Program-made: the position numbers and the translations under genes
The notes under the pieces: generated by a model
Database searches by the model: none
The model's input: only the letters and a program-made list of their open reading frames with translations
What the model was told of the DNA's origin: nothing
Shown here: one piece after another, positions 1 to 10,685 of the stretch
How the letters are laid out: each line of letters opens with the position of its first letter
How positions within the stretch are numbered: position 1 is the stretch's first letter
NCBI GenBank assembly: GCA_035578155.1
Contig: JAPWDM010000001.1
Location: 76,062,972 to 76,126,971, forward strand
Length of the DNA stretch: 64,000 bases
Source of the DNA: Brachynemurus nebulosus
Lineage: Eukaryota > Arthropoda > Insecta > Neuroptera > Myrmeleontidae
Reading direction: 5' to 3'

Positions 1-760
1 GTTAACTCTACAGCCCTCTTGCATTTATTCAATATGGATGTACAACTCAATAATTATTCAGTCACACAACGATATTAATATGTCATCTTCGATGACATAA
101 AAATCATGGCCTTAATACTTATTATCACAAATAACTTCTAAACTACGTAAGATATGAGGCTAAAACTTGCACACAAGACTTCTTATCAGCTGCCCTTATA
201 GTAGTCAAAGTGCAGTTGAAAATCTCGTCTTGTGGCCAACCGGCCATTCTTATCCCGGGATCCCTTTCTATCATAGTCCCGGGCTCAGGTCCTTCCATGA
301 CACCCGCTGTAATAAGTGAATTTCCAGAATGGAATTCGCTCAAAAATGGATACCGTAAATTTATTAGTACGTCAACAAGTTGTAACGTTGCAACTGATGT
401 TTGATAGACAAATAAAAATATTCTGTATCATTTAGTTATGGATAGACAAAAAGCCATAATACAACCAAATTTCATCAAAATCCGTCCAATAGTTTTTGCG
501 TAATGTGTGCATATACTCAGAATGGTTTTTCTATTTTCTCGTGGGAATGAGACATTTTCCCAGAATAAAAAGTATCCTAAATCTTGACCTAGGTAATAAG
601 TTATCATCACACCAAATTTCATTAAAATCCGTCCAATAGTTTTTGCGTGATGCGTAAACAGACAAAAATTTTAAAAATCGCTGTTTTGATATCTACATCG
701 ATAACTACATATTTACACTATTAGTATAATTTTCAAAAAATATTCCATGTACAGAAATGG
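1..760. repeat. Non-genic, dispersed repeat fragments
   Basis: No supported gene. Bases 262-345 match a repeat seen again at about 4535-4615 and 33155-33235, recognisable by the shared stretch GGCACCCGCTGTAATAA or close variants. Bases 466-505 and 615-653 are near copies of each other around AAATCCGTCCAATAG followed by TTTTTGCGT. That wording is typical of the 3' ends of insect LINEs and SINEs, so this is probably the end of a retroelement, but no coding remnant is visible. Confidence 0.5.
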
Positions 761-771
761 TCTTGTTAAAG

Positions 772-939
772 AGTCTCCACATTCTCGCCGAGGTTGGACG
801 AGGTTCCTCGTCGAGTTCCTTGCTAAAGTTGGCTCAGCCATATGAATAGCATTAAAACACCAACCGCTAGATACAACGAAATGACCCGCTACATCTCTAC
901 ATTCTCGTTTCGTCCAACCTCGACGAGAATGTGGAGACT
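772..939. repeat. Fold-back hairpin element
   Basis: The left arm 772-801 and right arm 910-939 are reverse complements over 30 bases with one mismatch. The left arm begins AGTCTCCACATTCTCG. The loop is about 108 bases with no reading frame. It looks like a small MITE or the ends of one. The flanks do not give a clear target duplication. Confidence 0.65.
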
Positions 940-1431
940 TCTTTACAGTTTTATTATATGCGCAGATTATATGTATAGTATAGATATACAACATAAACAT
1001 GTTCGTTCTTGTTGCTTGAACATATGAAGAGGACACGCGAAAAAAGATGAGGATCCATATTTATATTTTTTTTTTCATAGAATCTATAGTACCTCTTAAA
1101 AATTGGAAAAAAGATGAAAGTACGAAGTTATTGCCGTTTAAAAAAAAATGTACACGCGAAGAAAGATGAGGGTACCAAAGTGATTGTATGCATAAGAGAT
1201 GTACGTCCAATGAATAAAAGATGAGGGTACTTAAAAATTTGTTTTACTCAGAATAATACCAAGTGGACCACAGAGGACAGAGGTACTATTCGTATCTCTA
1301 TACCATTGAAACCAGTGTAACCACAAAGGATAGAAAATATCCCACCAATATGTTATATATGCACACTCGATTTAGTGTGTTAGTGCGAAGTATGTTGTGT
1401 GTATTAGTGAGGTAACCTATCTTGCATGCGT

Positions 1432-1434
<3 letters not shown>

Positions 1435-1502
<68 letters not shown>
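1435..1502. repeat. (TA)n microsatellite
   Basis: Uninterrupted TA dinucleotides. Open frames across it are low-complexity Tyr-Ile runs and are not genes. Confidence 0.95.
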
Positions 1503-1503
<1 letters not shown>

Positions 1504-2860
1504 CTACACACGTATGTTTGTGGTACGTATACCGGGTATACCGTGTTAATACGACGGTGACAATATGACTATACAATGACAAAGTGATGACAACAATTGA
1601 ATCCCACTCATCGAGTGCTACCGAATGAATGACTACTAAGTAGCCTAATGTGCCCAGAAATGCCCATGAGTGATTACAGAAAAGAGATATAGTTTTATTC
1701 CTTTAGTGTTCTATGAAATGAACCTTCATCTTTTTTCACGTGTACTCTTCATATGTAAATACATATGTATGCATCGTATGATCCAATGTAGAATATACAA
1801 GACGGGACATGTGTAGCCACAATTTTTAACGCGATTAATGACGTGCTATCCTTTGATATGCCAGAAAGACCGCCACCCGAGCTATCGCCTAATGCCTAAC
1901 GTAATTATTAATATCGTTAATAAATTAAGGCGTTAAGTTCTGGTCACATGTGAATTTAATGTCGATTAACGCGATAATTAACGGCATTAACCGTTAGTGT
2001 GGCCCTAGTATAAGCAAATCGTGAAGTTCTGATTGTGAGTTATGTATTTTCGATGAAACTTTTGTATACGGTCCCGATCCACCGCATAAAAAAGGTTTTG
2101 CTTACAATCTGGACATAACTATACTTTTAATAACTATTTTTGAGATTTTTGAATATATTTTTTTGTGCAATTTTTTTTATGTGGTGCTATCCACCGCACA
2201 AAAAAAGGTTTAGCTGTATGTACAACAGTGATGCATAATTTTTTGTATAAACTTTTTAATGTACTTTTTAAGTAAAATTTAAATGTGTTATTTTCAGTTT
2301 GTTAATTACTACCCGAAATTTCTAATATTCTTATAAGTTGGTTCTAAGGGAACGTTAAGTATAGGTATTTATATGGTTAAACGTGATTTTTGCTCCAGTT
2401 CTAACAATTTTAATCGTGTGAGGAGAGGGAGGCATGAATTTAACTCGGCAATTCCCAGTGTCACCTGTAGGTGAAAGACATTTTTAATTGTAAACTGTAT
2501 TAATTTGTTTGTTTAACTGATCGTATAGAGTTGCCACAAGAAAGAAATATAAAGTCATCTATTAGCCTTCTAATAGTGGTAACAGAACGTAAAGATTTAA
2601 TTATCTTATCGTTGAAAAAAATTAAAAACATCTGTCACCTCCAAATAACTCTGGGAATTGTCGAGTTAAATGTTTACTGTATTTATCGTATTTATATATC
2701 GCACCTCCGCGAAAACACAGCCACATCTATACACACAATTCCGTAAAAGATGTGCCTGTGTTATCGCGGTTATCGCCGTAGTGCGATATAAACTCAATAA
2801 AATAAAAACTTATGATGTTTATGAACTTATGACTAATAAATAATTTTGTTATTTTAAATT
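1503..2860. repeat. Intergenic repeats, including a pogo-like end
   Basis: Bases 1580-1700 are an inverted copy of the dispersed repeat at 9665-9984. Bases about 2030-2216 closely match the right half of the pogo-like element at 26368-26876 and end in AGGTTTAGCTG followed by TA. About 2230-2860 holds nothing I can identify. No gene is supported. Confidence 0.5.
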
Positions 2861-2871
2861 ATTTTATTAAA

Positions 2872-2877
2872 TTTATT
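2872..2877 (-). promoter_or_regulatory. Polyadenylation signal of MTG1
   Basis: AATAAA on the minus strand, 37 bases past the MTG1 stop codon; a second AATAAA lies at 2863-2868. Position and sequence fit a eukaryotic cleavage signal; usage is inferred. Confidence 0.5.
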
Positions 2878-2913
2878 TAGTTCAAATACATATTTATAAA
2901 ATATATTTACAAT

Positions 2914-5900
2914 TCATAAAATATCTTCATCTAAACAAATTTTACCGAGAGAACCATTTCGAAATGACTGTATAACATACAATGCAACTGCATTTAAATC
3001 AAATTTTGTTACATGTTCACCATTATAGTTTTTAATTTTCTTAATTTTATTCATTTTGAAAGCTACGTTAGTTAATAATTCAGTTATATTATCAGTTGGC
3101 TCGTTTAATTTGAAAAAATCAACGTATGAAAATTTTTTTTGACGATTCAACCAAAACAATAAATAATCAGCTATAATTTCAGGTCCAACAAGATGATCTT
3201 GTAAACATGCACACAATGCAAGTTTTAGTCCAGCATCTAAGTTGGTAACATTAGGAGTTAATATTCCAGGAGTATCTAACAGATATATTAGAGGATTTTC
3301 ACTAATCTTTATTTTATTAAGTACACTTCTTGTGATTCCAGGCACAGCTCCAACTTGTGAAGCTCCAGTTTTATGAAGATATCGATTACGTAAAATATTA
3401 ACTAAAGATGACTTTCCTACATTTGGGACACCTGTAAAAATTTTAAATGGACTATTAGACGAAATTTTGTTACAATGTTTAAATTTCAAGAGAAAATAAT
3501 CAGTATTTTTTAAACTAACAGGGAAAAAATGTTTTAGGTACTTTATAGTAGGGGAGCCCAAGCGGGGATTTTGGGATTTGATGAAGCTCGGCAATATAAG
3601 GGGGGATACCTTGCACCCTTTTGAGTACCTTCACCATATACGAAACCTATATATATGGCCGACGGCCTAGGATAGCGGATCAGAATAGTAAAAAAAAGTT
3701 GATCGTTAGAAATAATTGAGCTCGTCAGATTAAGGTAAGGTAAGTTAATTACATGCTTAAAGGTGTACATTTAAATAATCTGACGATTTTAGCTTGACGT
3801 AAGGGAGTGGGAAGGTTACTAACTTAAAAAAAAATGTCATCTAGACATTCTCGAGCGTCGTCGAGGTTTTTTTCTTTTCGAAGGAAATAATTTAAGGCTC
3901 ATGGTAAAAATATAATCTGACGATTTCCACAAGCCAAACTAACAAAAATCGTAAATAAAGTTTAGTTCGTGCAGTTTGAGCGAAGCAGTGTTTGCAGCCA
4001 AAAAGATAGGAGGCTTTGAAACTTATATCTATTAAAAAATAATTTTGTCTAGCCAGCTTGTATTAGACAAAACACTGTGCAACAAAATCGGTTAATAGTT
4101 AATTTGTAGCGCTTTTGGGCCTCCAGGACCCTGGAGGATCTCATATAGTACCTATAGCCGATATGCATTTAAATAATTAGCTTTTGAAAGATGAAAAAAT
4201 TTTCAAAATCGGTTGGGTAGTTTTACTTTTGGCATTTTTGGGACCCTCGGACACTGACAGACCTCATATAACATAACTTATATCCATCTGAAGTACTTTA
4301 GCTCTCTAACAGTGAACAAATTTTCAATATCGGTGATGACGTGTTCTTGAAAAGTTAGTTTATTTTTATTCTGAAAAGTGAAACAGATATAAATATTGTT
4401 ATTGTAATGATAAAAACGGTGCAAAGCATTTATTGTAAAGAAATTCAGCAAATTTCTTAATTTTTCTCAAAAGCTAGTTCACTTACAAGGAAAGGTTTTG
4501 AACTGTCAATTCGCAATTTTGATTAAATTTCTGTCATAGTCCCGAGCTAAAATCTTTTCATGGCACCCGCTGTAATAAATGTATTTCCAAAAAGGAAATG
4601 CACTTAAAATCAATAATTTTTTTTTTCAAATTGTCAAATTTAGAAAATTCCTTCTGTTAATGGTCAGATTATGGGTCAGCACGTCTCGGGCATGAAGCTG
4701 AATCGTCTATATGAAAATCTGGCGCGCTCGAGTATTTCAAAATTACTTTTTTTTGCATTTTCAAAAAGCCGCCGCGAGCTTACGTTACGTCCGAATCGTA
4801 AGAATTTTCAATCGGAGCTTCTTTTGGGGTCACTTAACATTCCCTATAAATATCTTACGAGCTCGAATAAATTTATTTTTTTTCTATCTTCTACCCTTCC
4901 ATACGGCCACCCCCGCCATGCAAACCGGCAGATTAACATATTTCCGTTATCAGAGATACGTGGGATATATGCACTATCAATATCTGATGCACTCGAATAT
5001 TTCAGTGTCACAGTTTTTTTTTTTACATTTTTGAACATCTGTAGACGCTCCCCCCACCACTGAAAGGATATACGTCATATAACTTTTTTTTTCTTCATAT
5101 CATCTAATCTTCAAAATAAATAGGTCTCAACGACGCTCGAGAATGTCCCCATTTAGCATCATGGGCTCCCCTACTATTAGATCATTATTATTATTATTAT
5201 AGAAAGACATTTAAAAATAAAAGGCTTTGTTAATTTAAACTTTTTTTCTGTTATAGTTTCCGGGTAATTTGATGAAATTGAATTTTTACCCCGACTTTGT
5301 GGTTAATTTCACCCCTTAAATAGCTTCGATGGTAGATAAAAAAAATGTTTTACATATCTTTTAACTTATGAGCTAAGCAATTAGCCAAAAAATTAAAAAT
5401 CGAATAAAGGGTTGCCTAGTGAAGCGATTTGCTAGGGAGTAGAAGTCTCGTAGTATTTTCTTTAACTATATATATAGTAGGGATGTTATGGATATGAAAT
5501 TTCGGCTACGGATACGGCTTCAAATATTTAAAAACATTTTTTTCGGTTAAGGATATGTCAAAATATCAAATAATATTTCGGATACGGTTACGGTTACGGC
5601 TAATTGCTTTCAGTGAACATATTTTTTAGGAAAAAAGGGAAAAGCTTTAACCCAAAAAGTGAACGTCACAACCAAATCAACGGAAATCTATCAAAAGAAA
5701 TATATGCAGCAAAAACTTGCTTCGATTTAAATTCAGTTTTCCAACGGCAATTGTCTGAACTTTTTATTTTCGGATACGTTTTCGGTTATATAATTGTTTC
5801 GGATATCCGATAGTTTCGGTTACGGATACGGATATTCATAACATCCCTAATCTATAATATCTTTTGCAAGAAACAAATCCTTTTAACTTATCAGGTGCCT

Positions 5901-6451
5901 TTTTCTACGGTTGGCTATCGGGCTATATAGAATTTACCTAGGTATCGTTTGATCACTGTATAACAATCATCAAAATCTATGTCGATTTAAAAAAAAATTT
6001 TTTGGTTACCTATAATCATAATGCAAAAATGATTGGTTTCACTTCGGTTATGTCGACAGCTTTTGCTTATCATTTCCTGAGCCAAAGGCAAAATCTTTTT
6101 AACACCACCACATTTAACATCTTTGCAATTAGTAAATATAATGTTACTGACATCTAACTGATCACATTTATTTGTAATCTTGAGCCGCATATCAGATGAT
6201 ATTAAATCCTTTTTATTCAAAACCAATATATGAGGTTTGATACTACTAATTGTATGTTTAAAATTAGGATTTCTTCCAGATATTGGAATACGTGCATCAT
6301 GCACTTCTATTATACAATCAACTTGTTTTAATTTTTGCTGCATTTGTTTTAATCCTTTCCCCATATGACCAGGAAACCACTGTAAATTTTCCTTGCTTAC
6401 AAATTGAAATGTATCTCTTAATTTTAATAGTGAACTTCCGGTTCGAGACAT
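2914..6451 (-). CDS. MTG1: Mitochondrial ribosome-associated GTPase 1 (MTG1), two exons
   Basis: Exon 1 is 6451-6010 and exon 2 is 3431-2914. The donor reads G|GTAACC, the acceptor TTTTTACAG|GTGTCCC, and the 442 and 518 coding bases join to 319 residues, close to the usual family length. The GTPase motifs come in circularly permuted order, the hallmark of the MTG1/YlqF family: G4 NKKD at residues 79-82, then G1 GVPNVGKSS at 148-156, then G3 DTPG at 200-203. An early WFPGHM motif (residues 25-30) is also typical of the family. In known members the protein acts in the mitochondrial matrix on large ribosomal subunit assembly. The short basic N-terminus could be a targeting sequence. The ATG at 6449-6451 is the first in frame. 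The intron carries two transposon relics. It splits the glycine codon that opens the P-loop motif. Confidence 0.93.
3546..5176. mobile_element. DNA transposon relic, 15-bp TIR, TTA target duplication
   Basis: The left end TAGTAGGGGAGCCCA (3546-3560) is the exact reverse complement of 5162-5176, and the trinucleotide TTA flanks both sides (3543-3545 and 5177-5179). A TWA-type 3-bp duplication is characteristic of PIF/Harbinger, so that superfamily is my best guess. No transposase is visible. The interior includes about 4060-4500, a dispersed repeat also seen at 30780-30970, 31490-31800 and 40040-40620. It lies wholly inside the MTG1 intron. Confidence 0.75.
5478..5849. mobile_element. hAT-like MITE, TAGGGATG termini
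   Basis: It begins TAGGGATGTTATGGATAT and ends with the reverse complement of that pattern, CATAACATCCCTA. The flanking octamers ATATATAG and ATCTATAA match at six of eight positions, consistent with an old 8-bp duplication. The ends are rich in GGATACGG and GGTTACGG units. A second copy in the other orientation is at 43619-44020. It lies in the MTG1 intron. Confidence 0.7.
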
Positions 6452-6585
6452 TTTCGTTTTAGTAACTAGTAACCATCTATTTAACTAGGAATTAAAATTT
6501 ATTTTATTAAAAGCTAATATGTACATATTTTTTAAGAATTTTTTATAGTGTAATAACTCTTAATTCAAATTGACAACTGACACAT

Positions 6586-6689
6586 CACTGAGGTTAACTA
6601 ACGCTAAACTGTCATATACACAGAATATTCAGAAACACACTGAGGTTAACTAACGCTAAACTGTCATATACACAGAATATTCAGAAACA
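6586..6689. repeat. 52-bp tandem duplication upstream of MTG1
   Basis: Two adjacent, almost identical 52-base units start at 6586 and 6638 (each begins CACTGAGGTTAACTAACG). They lie about 135 bases upstream of the MTG1 start codon, so may fall in its promoter. No core promoter motif is obvious. Confidence 0.85.
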
Positions 6690-7900
6690 AACTCCGTATC
6701 TTTATACTAGTTTTCTCAATGTGGACAACAGCTGACATCACAATGACGTAAAATTGGGCCCGGTTTTGGTGGGGTTATGGTACATACGGTACATACCATG
6801 GAACACTGGAAGGAATACAACTATCTCTTTTCTGCAATCACTTATGGGCAAGTATGTGCATTTTACAGAACTATGTTGTCATTCACTTACTAGCTTCCAA
6901 CGGGTGTGTTTCAATTATTGTCATATTGTTGCCGTTGTGTTGACAAGGTATGTTGCATGTATGTACCACATACATATTATGTATTTTTTTAGTATATGCG
7001 TATGCAAGACACGCATACACACAACCATATATCGCACTACCACACACAACTCCGCATGCACATATATAAGGTAGTGGTGGGGTGTTTTTTATCCTTTAGC
7101 CTTACGCTGATTTCAATAGTATAGAGATACTACCGTTCGTTCTGTATTCTGTGGTACATACAACACATTTTTACATAAAACTGTCAGAGTAGGATTAAGG
7201 AAATTTCAAATATATAAGAAAATGACATAAATTGTATGAGACGACCATTATTCTTGAAATGTAATTTATCAAATAAATACATACTTGTTCTGGCCCCTCT
7301 ATACAAATCTGCCAAGTACTATTGACTACTGGTGATATTTAAGAAACAAATTACAGGGAAAAAATACACTGCCAATGGGGTGTGGCACACAGCTTCCTCG
7401 TACTCGTAAAAGTCTTTAAATCAGTATTCTACCATATATACCGTGAAATTATATTTAACTCCTTTAACGGCTATCCCGAGCACAGCTCGTCATATGAATT
7501 ATACAACTTCAATGACTCTCTGCTATCGTAAAAGCATTACTAAAGCAAAAATTATCGAATGGGTAGGCCATATAATTATGCAATTAAATTAAATATTTTC
7601 AAAGATAATTTTATTTGGTTAGTTTTACATGACCTGCTAAAGGGGTTAAAGTTAATAAAAAATTGTTGTAACTCAAAATACTTAAAGGCTAAATAATAAA
7701 ATAATAGCAAAAATATTTTAGAAACTAACTCCCAAAATACCCTAAAAATTTGAGCGAAATGGGACTAGCAGTAAATAAGATATTAACATTTAATGGGATT
7801 TTATGGTAGCGGCGTAGCTACCGTTACTCCGATTTTGATTAAATTCATAGGGGACCATCTAGGAACCAAACTATCCTGTATATACCTATCCCAACACCTT
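6690..7900. repeat. Intergenic, dispersed repeat copy at 6760-7160
   Basis: About 6760-7160 shares segments with the dispersed repeat at 9665-9984 and 17480-17760, for example CAACTATCTCTTTTCTG. About 7160-7800 shows nothing recognisable. No gene is supported. Confidence 0.4.
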
Positions 7901-7954
7901 AAGGAATTTCCTCTACTCCAGATTAAAACCACCAACACCAGCTGCAAAATGTAA

Positions 7955-8338
7955 CAACATAATATTATATATTCCGTGCCGTGCAAAGGATGCCCAAAAG
8001 TTTACATCGAACAATCTTCCAAAACATTGAAATCACGCCTACAACAGCATAACGGCGACATACAAAGGGGAGAACAAAAGACAGGGTAATCACAGCACAC
8101 ATATACTGAAGATCATTTATTTGATTTTGAAAATACGAAGATTCTACAAACAGAAAAAAACACGGCTAAACGAATAATTACAGAAACTTTATGGATATAC
8201 AAACATAAACAACTGCAACTTTTCAGAAACGTCAAAATTGACAGCTTATCGAAGCATACGCGCAACTACACAAAAAAATATGAATTTATAAAAATAATAA
8301 GTAAGAACAATAAACTCATTGCCATTAGTTTTTTATAA
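7955..8338 (+). pseudogene. Penelope-like element GIY-YIG endonuclease remnant
   Basis: One reading frame runs from 7955 to 8338 with a single internal stop at 8087-8089. It starts near YSVPCKGCPKVYIEQS and continues through SRLQQHNGD to FDFENTKIL and a basic tail. This is the layout of the GIY-YIG endonuclease at the C-terminus of Penelope-like retroelements: VPCK-C-KVYIGQT, then an Arg-rich helix and a His block. The usual YIG reads YIE here, and with the stop codon the copy must be dead. The reverse transcriptase is not recognisable upstream, and a stop lies just before this frame. Confidence 0.72.
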
Positions 8339-8550
8339 ACGAATTTTTAACAATAGAATTTACTTATAAATAATAATGTTAATCAAAAATTTTTATCTAC
8401 TTCCACTTTTTTCAAAAATTAGTGTTTTTATTTTTTATTTAATTGTTATAATAATGTTTAATTGTTTTTCTACAATAATTTTAATTATGTAAGTATTTCT
8501 TGACATGTTTATTTATATTTTAAAATAATCGTATCGATCAGTATTTATTG

Positions 8551-8595
8551 TAGTGACCTGAATGATGGAAAGAAACCTTTCCGAAACGTTGTCAA
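8551..8595 (+). ncRNA. Candidate degenerate hammerhead ribozyme motif (Penelope-type)
   Basis: Downstream of the Penelope-like remnant lies CTGAATGA (8558-8565), then a 6-bp stem GGAAAG-AAAC-CTTTCC (8567-8582), then GAAA (8583-8586) and CGTTGTC. The order CUGA-GA core, stem II, GAAA is that of a hammerhead ribozyme, and Penelope-like elements are known to carry such motifs. The core has one extra A and I cannot close stems I and III convincingly, so it may be a decayed copy. Confidence 0.4.
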
Positions 8596-8639
8596 ACAAA
8601 TAAAAAATTTTAAAATTTAATTTGTTTTTGTAAATTGGT

Positions 8640-9660
8640 GGAAAATACTCCTATCCCCACACACAAATTATCATAATCCACCTAAAATCCCTATTACTGA
8701 TTTAAAATAATTATTTTAGTTAGAAATTTCGAAGAAAATTAAAAAAAAGAAATCCGGAAATCTACGGACTTTTTTATCCCAGATCTTCGGAATTTTTATC
8801 TAATTCTACGGATTTTCTCCTAGAGGTCTACGGAATTTATAAAATTTCATATGGCAACACTGATCGTGTGTTGTTTGAGCCGGAAGTAGCTTAGCTACGA
8901 ATAAATTTGTAAAATTTATCATGTTTTATCCAACTTTCGTGAGAAAAAAAAATAGTTTTATGAACCTTATACTTTGTATTATTTTTTAATGAAAAAAAAA
9001 AAAAAAACCGAACCCACAGGCCTATCTTTTTCGTAAAAATTAAAATAAAAATTAGAAGCTGGAACTTCTGAAATAATTTAAAAAAAATTATTACATGTTC
9101 CAAGTATTAGTTTAATACCGACTTTACAAAACATACATAACAATGTTTATATTTTATGAAGGAAACAAAAATCTTTAAAATAAATAATAAAATTAAAATA
9201 AAAATAGAATTAAAATAAAATATTTCCAGAAGTACGCAGATAATATGTAAACAATTTTCTCTCTTTATCAATGTTTTTAAACCTGTCTTTCACAAACAAA
9301 AATTATTTGGCAGCCATTGAGTTAATAACCTACAAAAAAACTCGCTGTGAAACACGTTGAAAGTGATTCATAATATTACATGAACATTTAATGTCTGTTA
9401 GTGATTTTTTTGTGTTGTTTTATAAAAATTTTTAAAATAATAAAACAATTATATGTAACAATTATAATAAAAAAACAATAACTACATAACAACGCGGATG
9501 TTTTTCGTTCCTTGTTTACTTGTCTAAATTTACCCTTTTGCTACAGTAGCGCCGCCACTATTTACGCCATTCTATGGACACTTTTTCATACAGAGATGGT
9601 GCTCCTGATATCTACCCTCCATAATGTAAACCATATGTAAACTCTAAACTGGTCACTAGA
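8640..9660. other. AT-rich intergenic stretch, nothing identified
   Basis: No coding remnant, terminal repeat or RNA gene recognised. Open frames here are short and low-complexity. Confidence 0.5.
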
Positions 9661-9664
9661 TACA

Positions 9665-9984
9665 CTATTTTGACCCCAGAGTACAGAGGTAACGCAACTA
9701 TCTCTATCATCTCTATCATGTAATCTGCAGTGTGCAGTTCTGTGCTAGTTAGGCTACTTGGTAGTCACTCTCTCGGTAGCAGTGGATGAGTGTAGGTCAA
9801 TCAAAAGACAATTGTGTTGATTGTTGTTGGCATTGTTATAACCCCCACACGGAGCCATATACACGCGTTGTAGTATCATACATAATATGTATGCGGCAGC
9901 ACGGCCACCACCACCTCCGCTCACTCATACAAAGACAGATCACCGAACAAATACAAAGTAAACCCAGTGCACCAGTCCACCAGT
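9665..9984. repeat. Dispersed repeat family, copy at retroelement junction
   Basis: Closely resembles 17480-17760; both contain GAGTACAGAGGTA, AGTCACTCTCTC and TTGATTGTTGTTGGCATTGT in the same order. Related pieces are at 1580-1700 (inverted), 6760-7160 and 18430-18610. It ends abruptly at about 9984, where retroelement ORF1 sequence begins. The family's nature is unknown. Confidence 0.7.
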
Positions 9985-10685
9985 CCTGGTCACTCGCAGG
10001 AGACTACACCGCCTGCTTCTGCTTCGGGTAAGAGACCCAGGGTGACTGGGGACACACCTGAGGAAACAAGAAGTCAGGCAAAGAAAATGAAGAGGTCTGA
10101 GTACTCCAAGGTGCTACAGTCTGGGCTCAGGATGGCCATCGTCTGCAAAGGTTATCCAGAGGTACAGATGACCATGGAGAACTTAGTCCAAATACAGGGA
10201 GCAATCGGTGGACTGGTGGACGACCTTCCCGAAGAGGAGACGGTGGTCCCGAAATTTGTCGATTGTTACCTGACAAAAGGTGCTGCCGTTGTTGTCTGCG
10301 ATGATGAGTCGTCGCGGGAATGGCTCACCAAGAAGATACCAGAACGGAAGGCATGGGAGGGCGCTGAACTCAAAGTAATTGACTTCAGTTCCCTCCCTAG
10401 TTTCAGTAGGGTTGTGGCTTGGTTTCCTGGCCCACCAGTTACAAACGATGTCCTCCTAAAGCGTCTGGAGCGCCAGAATTATGGACTCAGGACGGTTGGA
10501 CGGAGGATATATGAGAGGAAAGAAGAGAAAAATGGAGTCCGCCTCATCATCAGCATGGAGAAGAGTGAGGCGGATTCCATCATCAAGAAGAAGATCTTCT
10601 GCGGAGCTGCACAGGCCTCGTTTTCGGCGGTGGGTGGGGCGGCTACCAGCAGAAAAAGGAGGAGGCTCGCAAGTAATAAGTAAGT
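9985..10685 (+). pseudogene. Non-LTR retrotransposon ORF1 fragment (copy A)
   Basis: From about 9985 the frame matches ORF1 of copy B at 48836-49813, beginning at PGHSQETTPP and ending RRRLASNK with a TAA at 10681-10683. The N-terminal ~95 residues are missing. The conserved core (for example VCKGYPEVQMT and WLTKKIPE) resembles the DUF4780-type domain of insect LINE ORF1 proteins, which is recognition by eye. ORF2 starts at 10686, two bases past the stop, so the two frames were probably coupled by termination-reinitiation. Confidence 0.85.

Noticed and set aside
1298..1582. Open frame with long Tyr-Ile run
   Set aside because: Produced by the (TA)n microsatellite; the same is true of frames at 27669-28018, 38559-38750 and 39802-40011.
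4671..5063. 130-codon open frame
   Set aside because: Lies inside a TIR transposon relic, overlaps other open frames on both strands, and shows no recognisable domain.
5500..5850. Telomeric repeat tract (TTACGG-like units)
   Set aside because: Units are irregular and confined to a MITE with defined ends.
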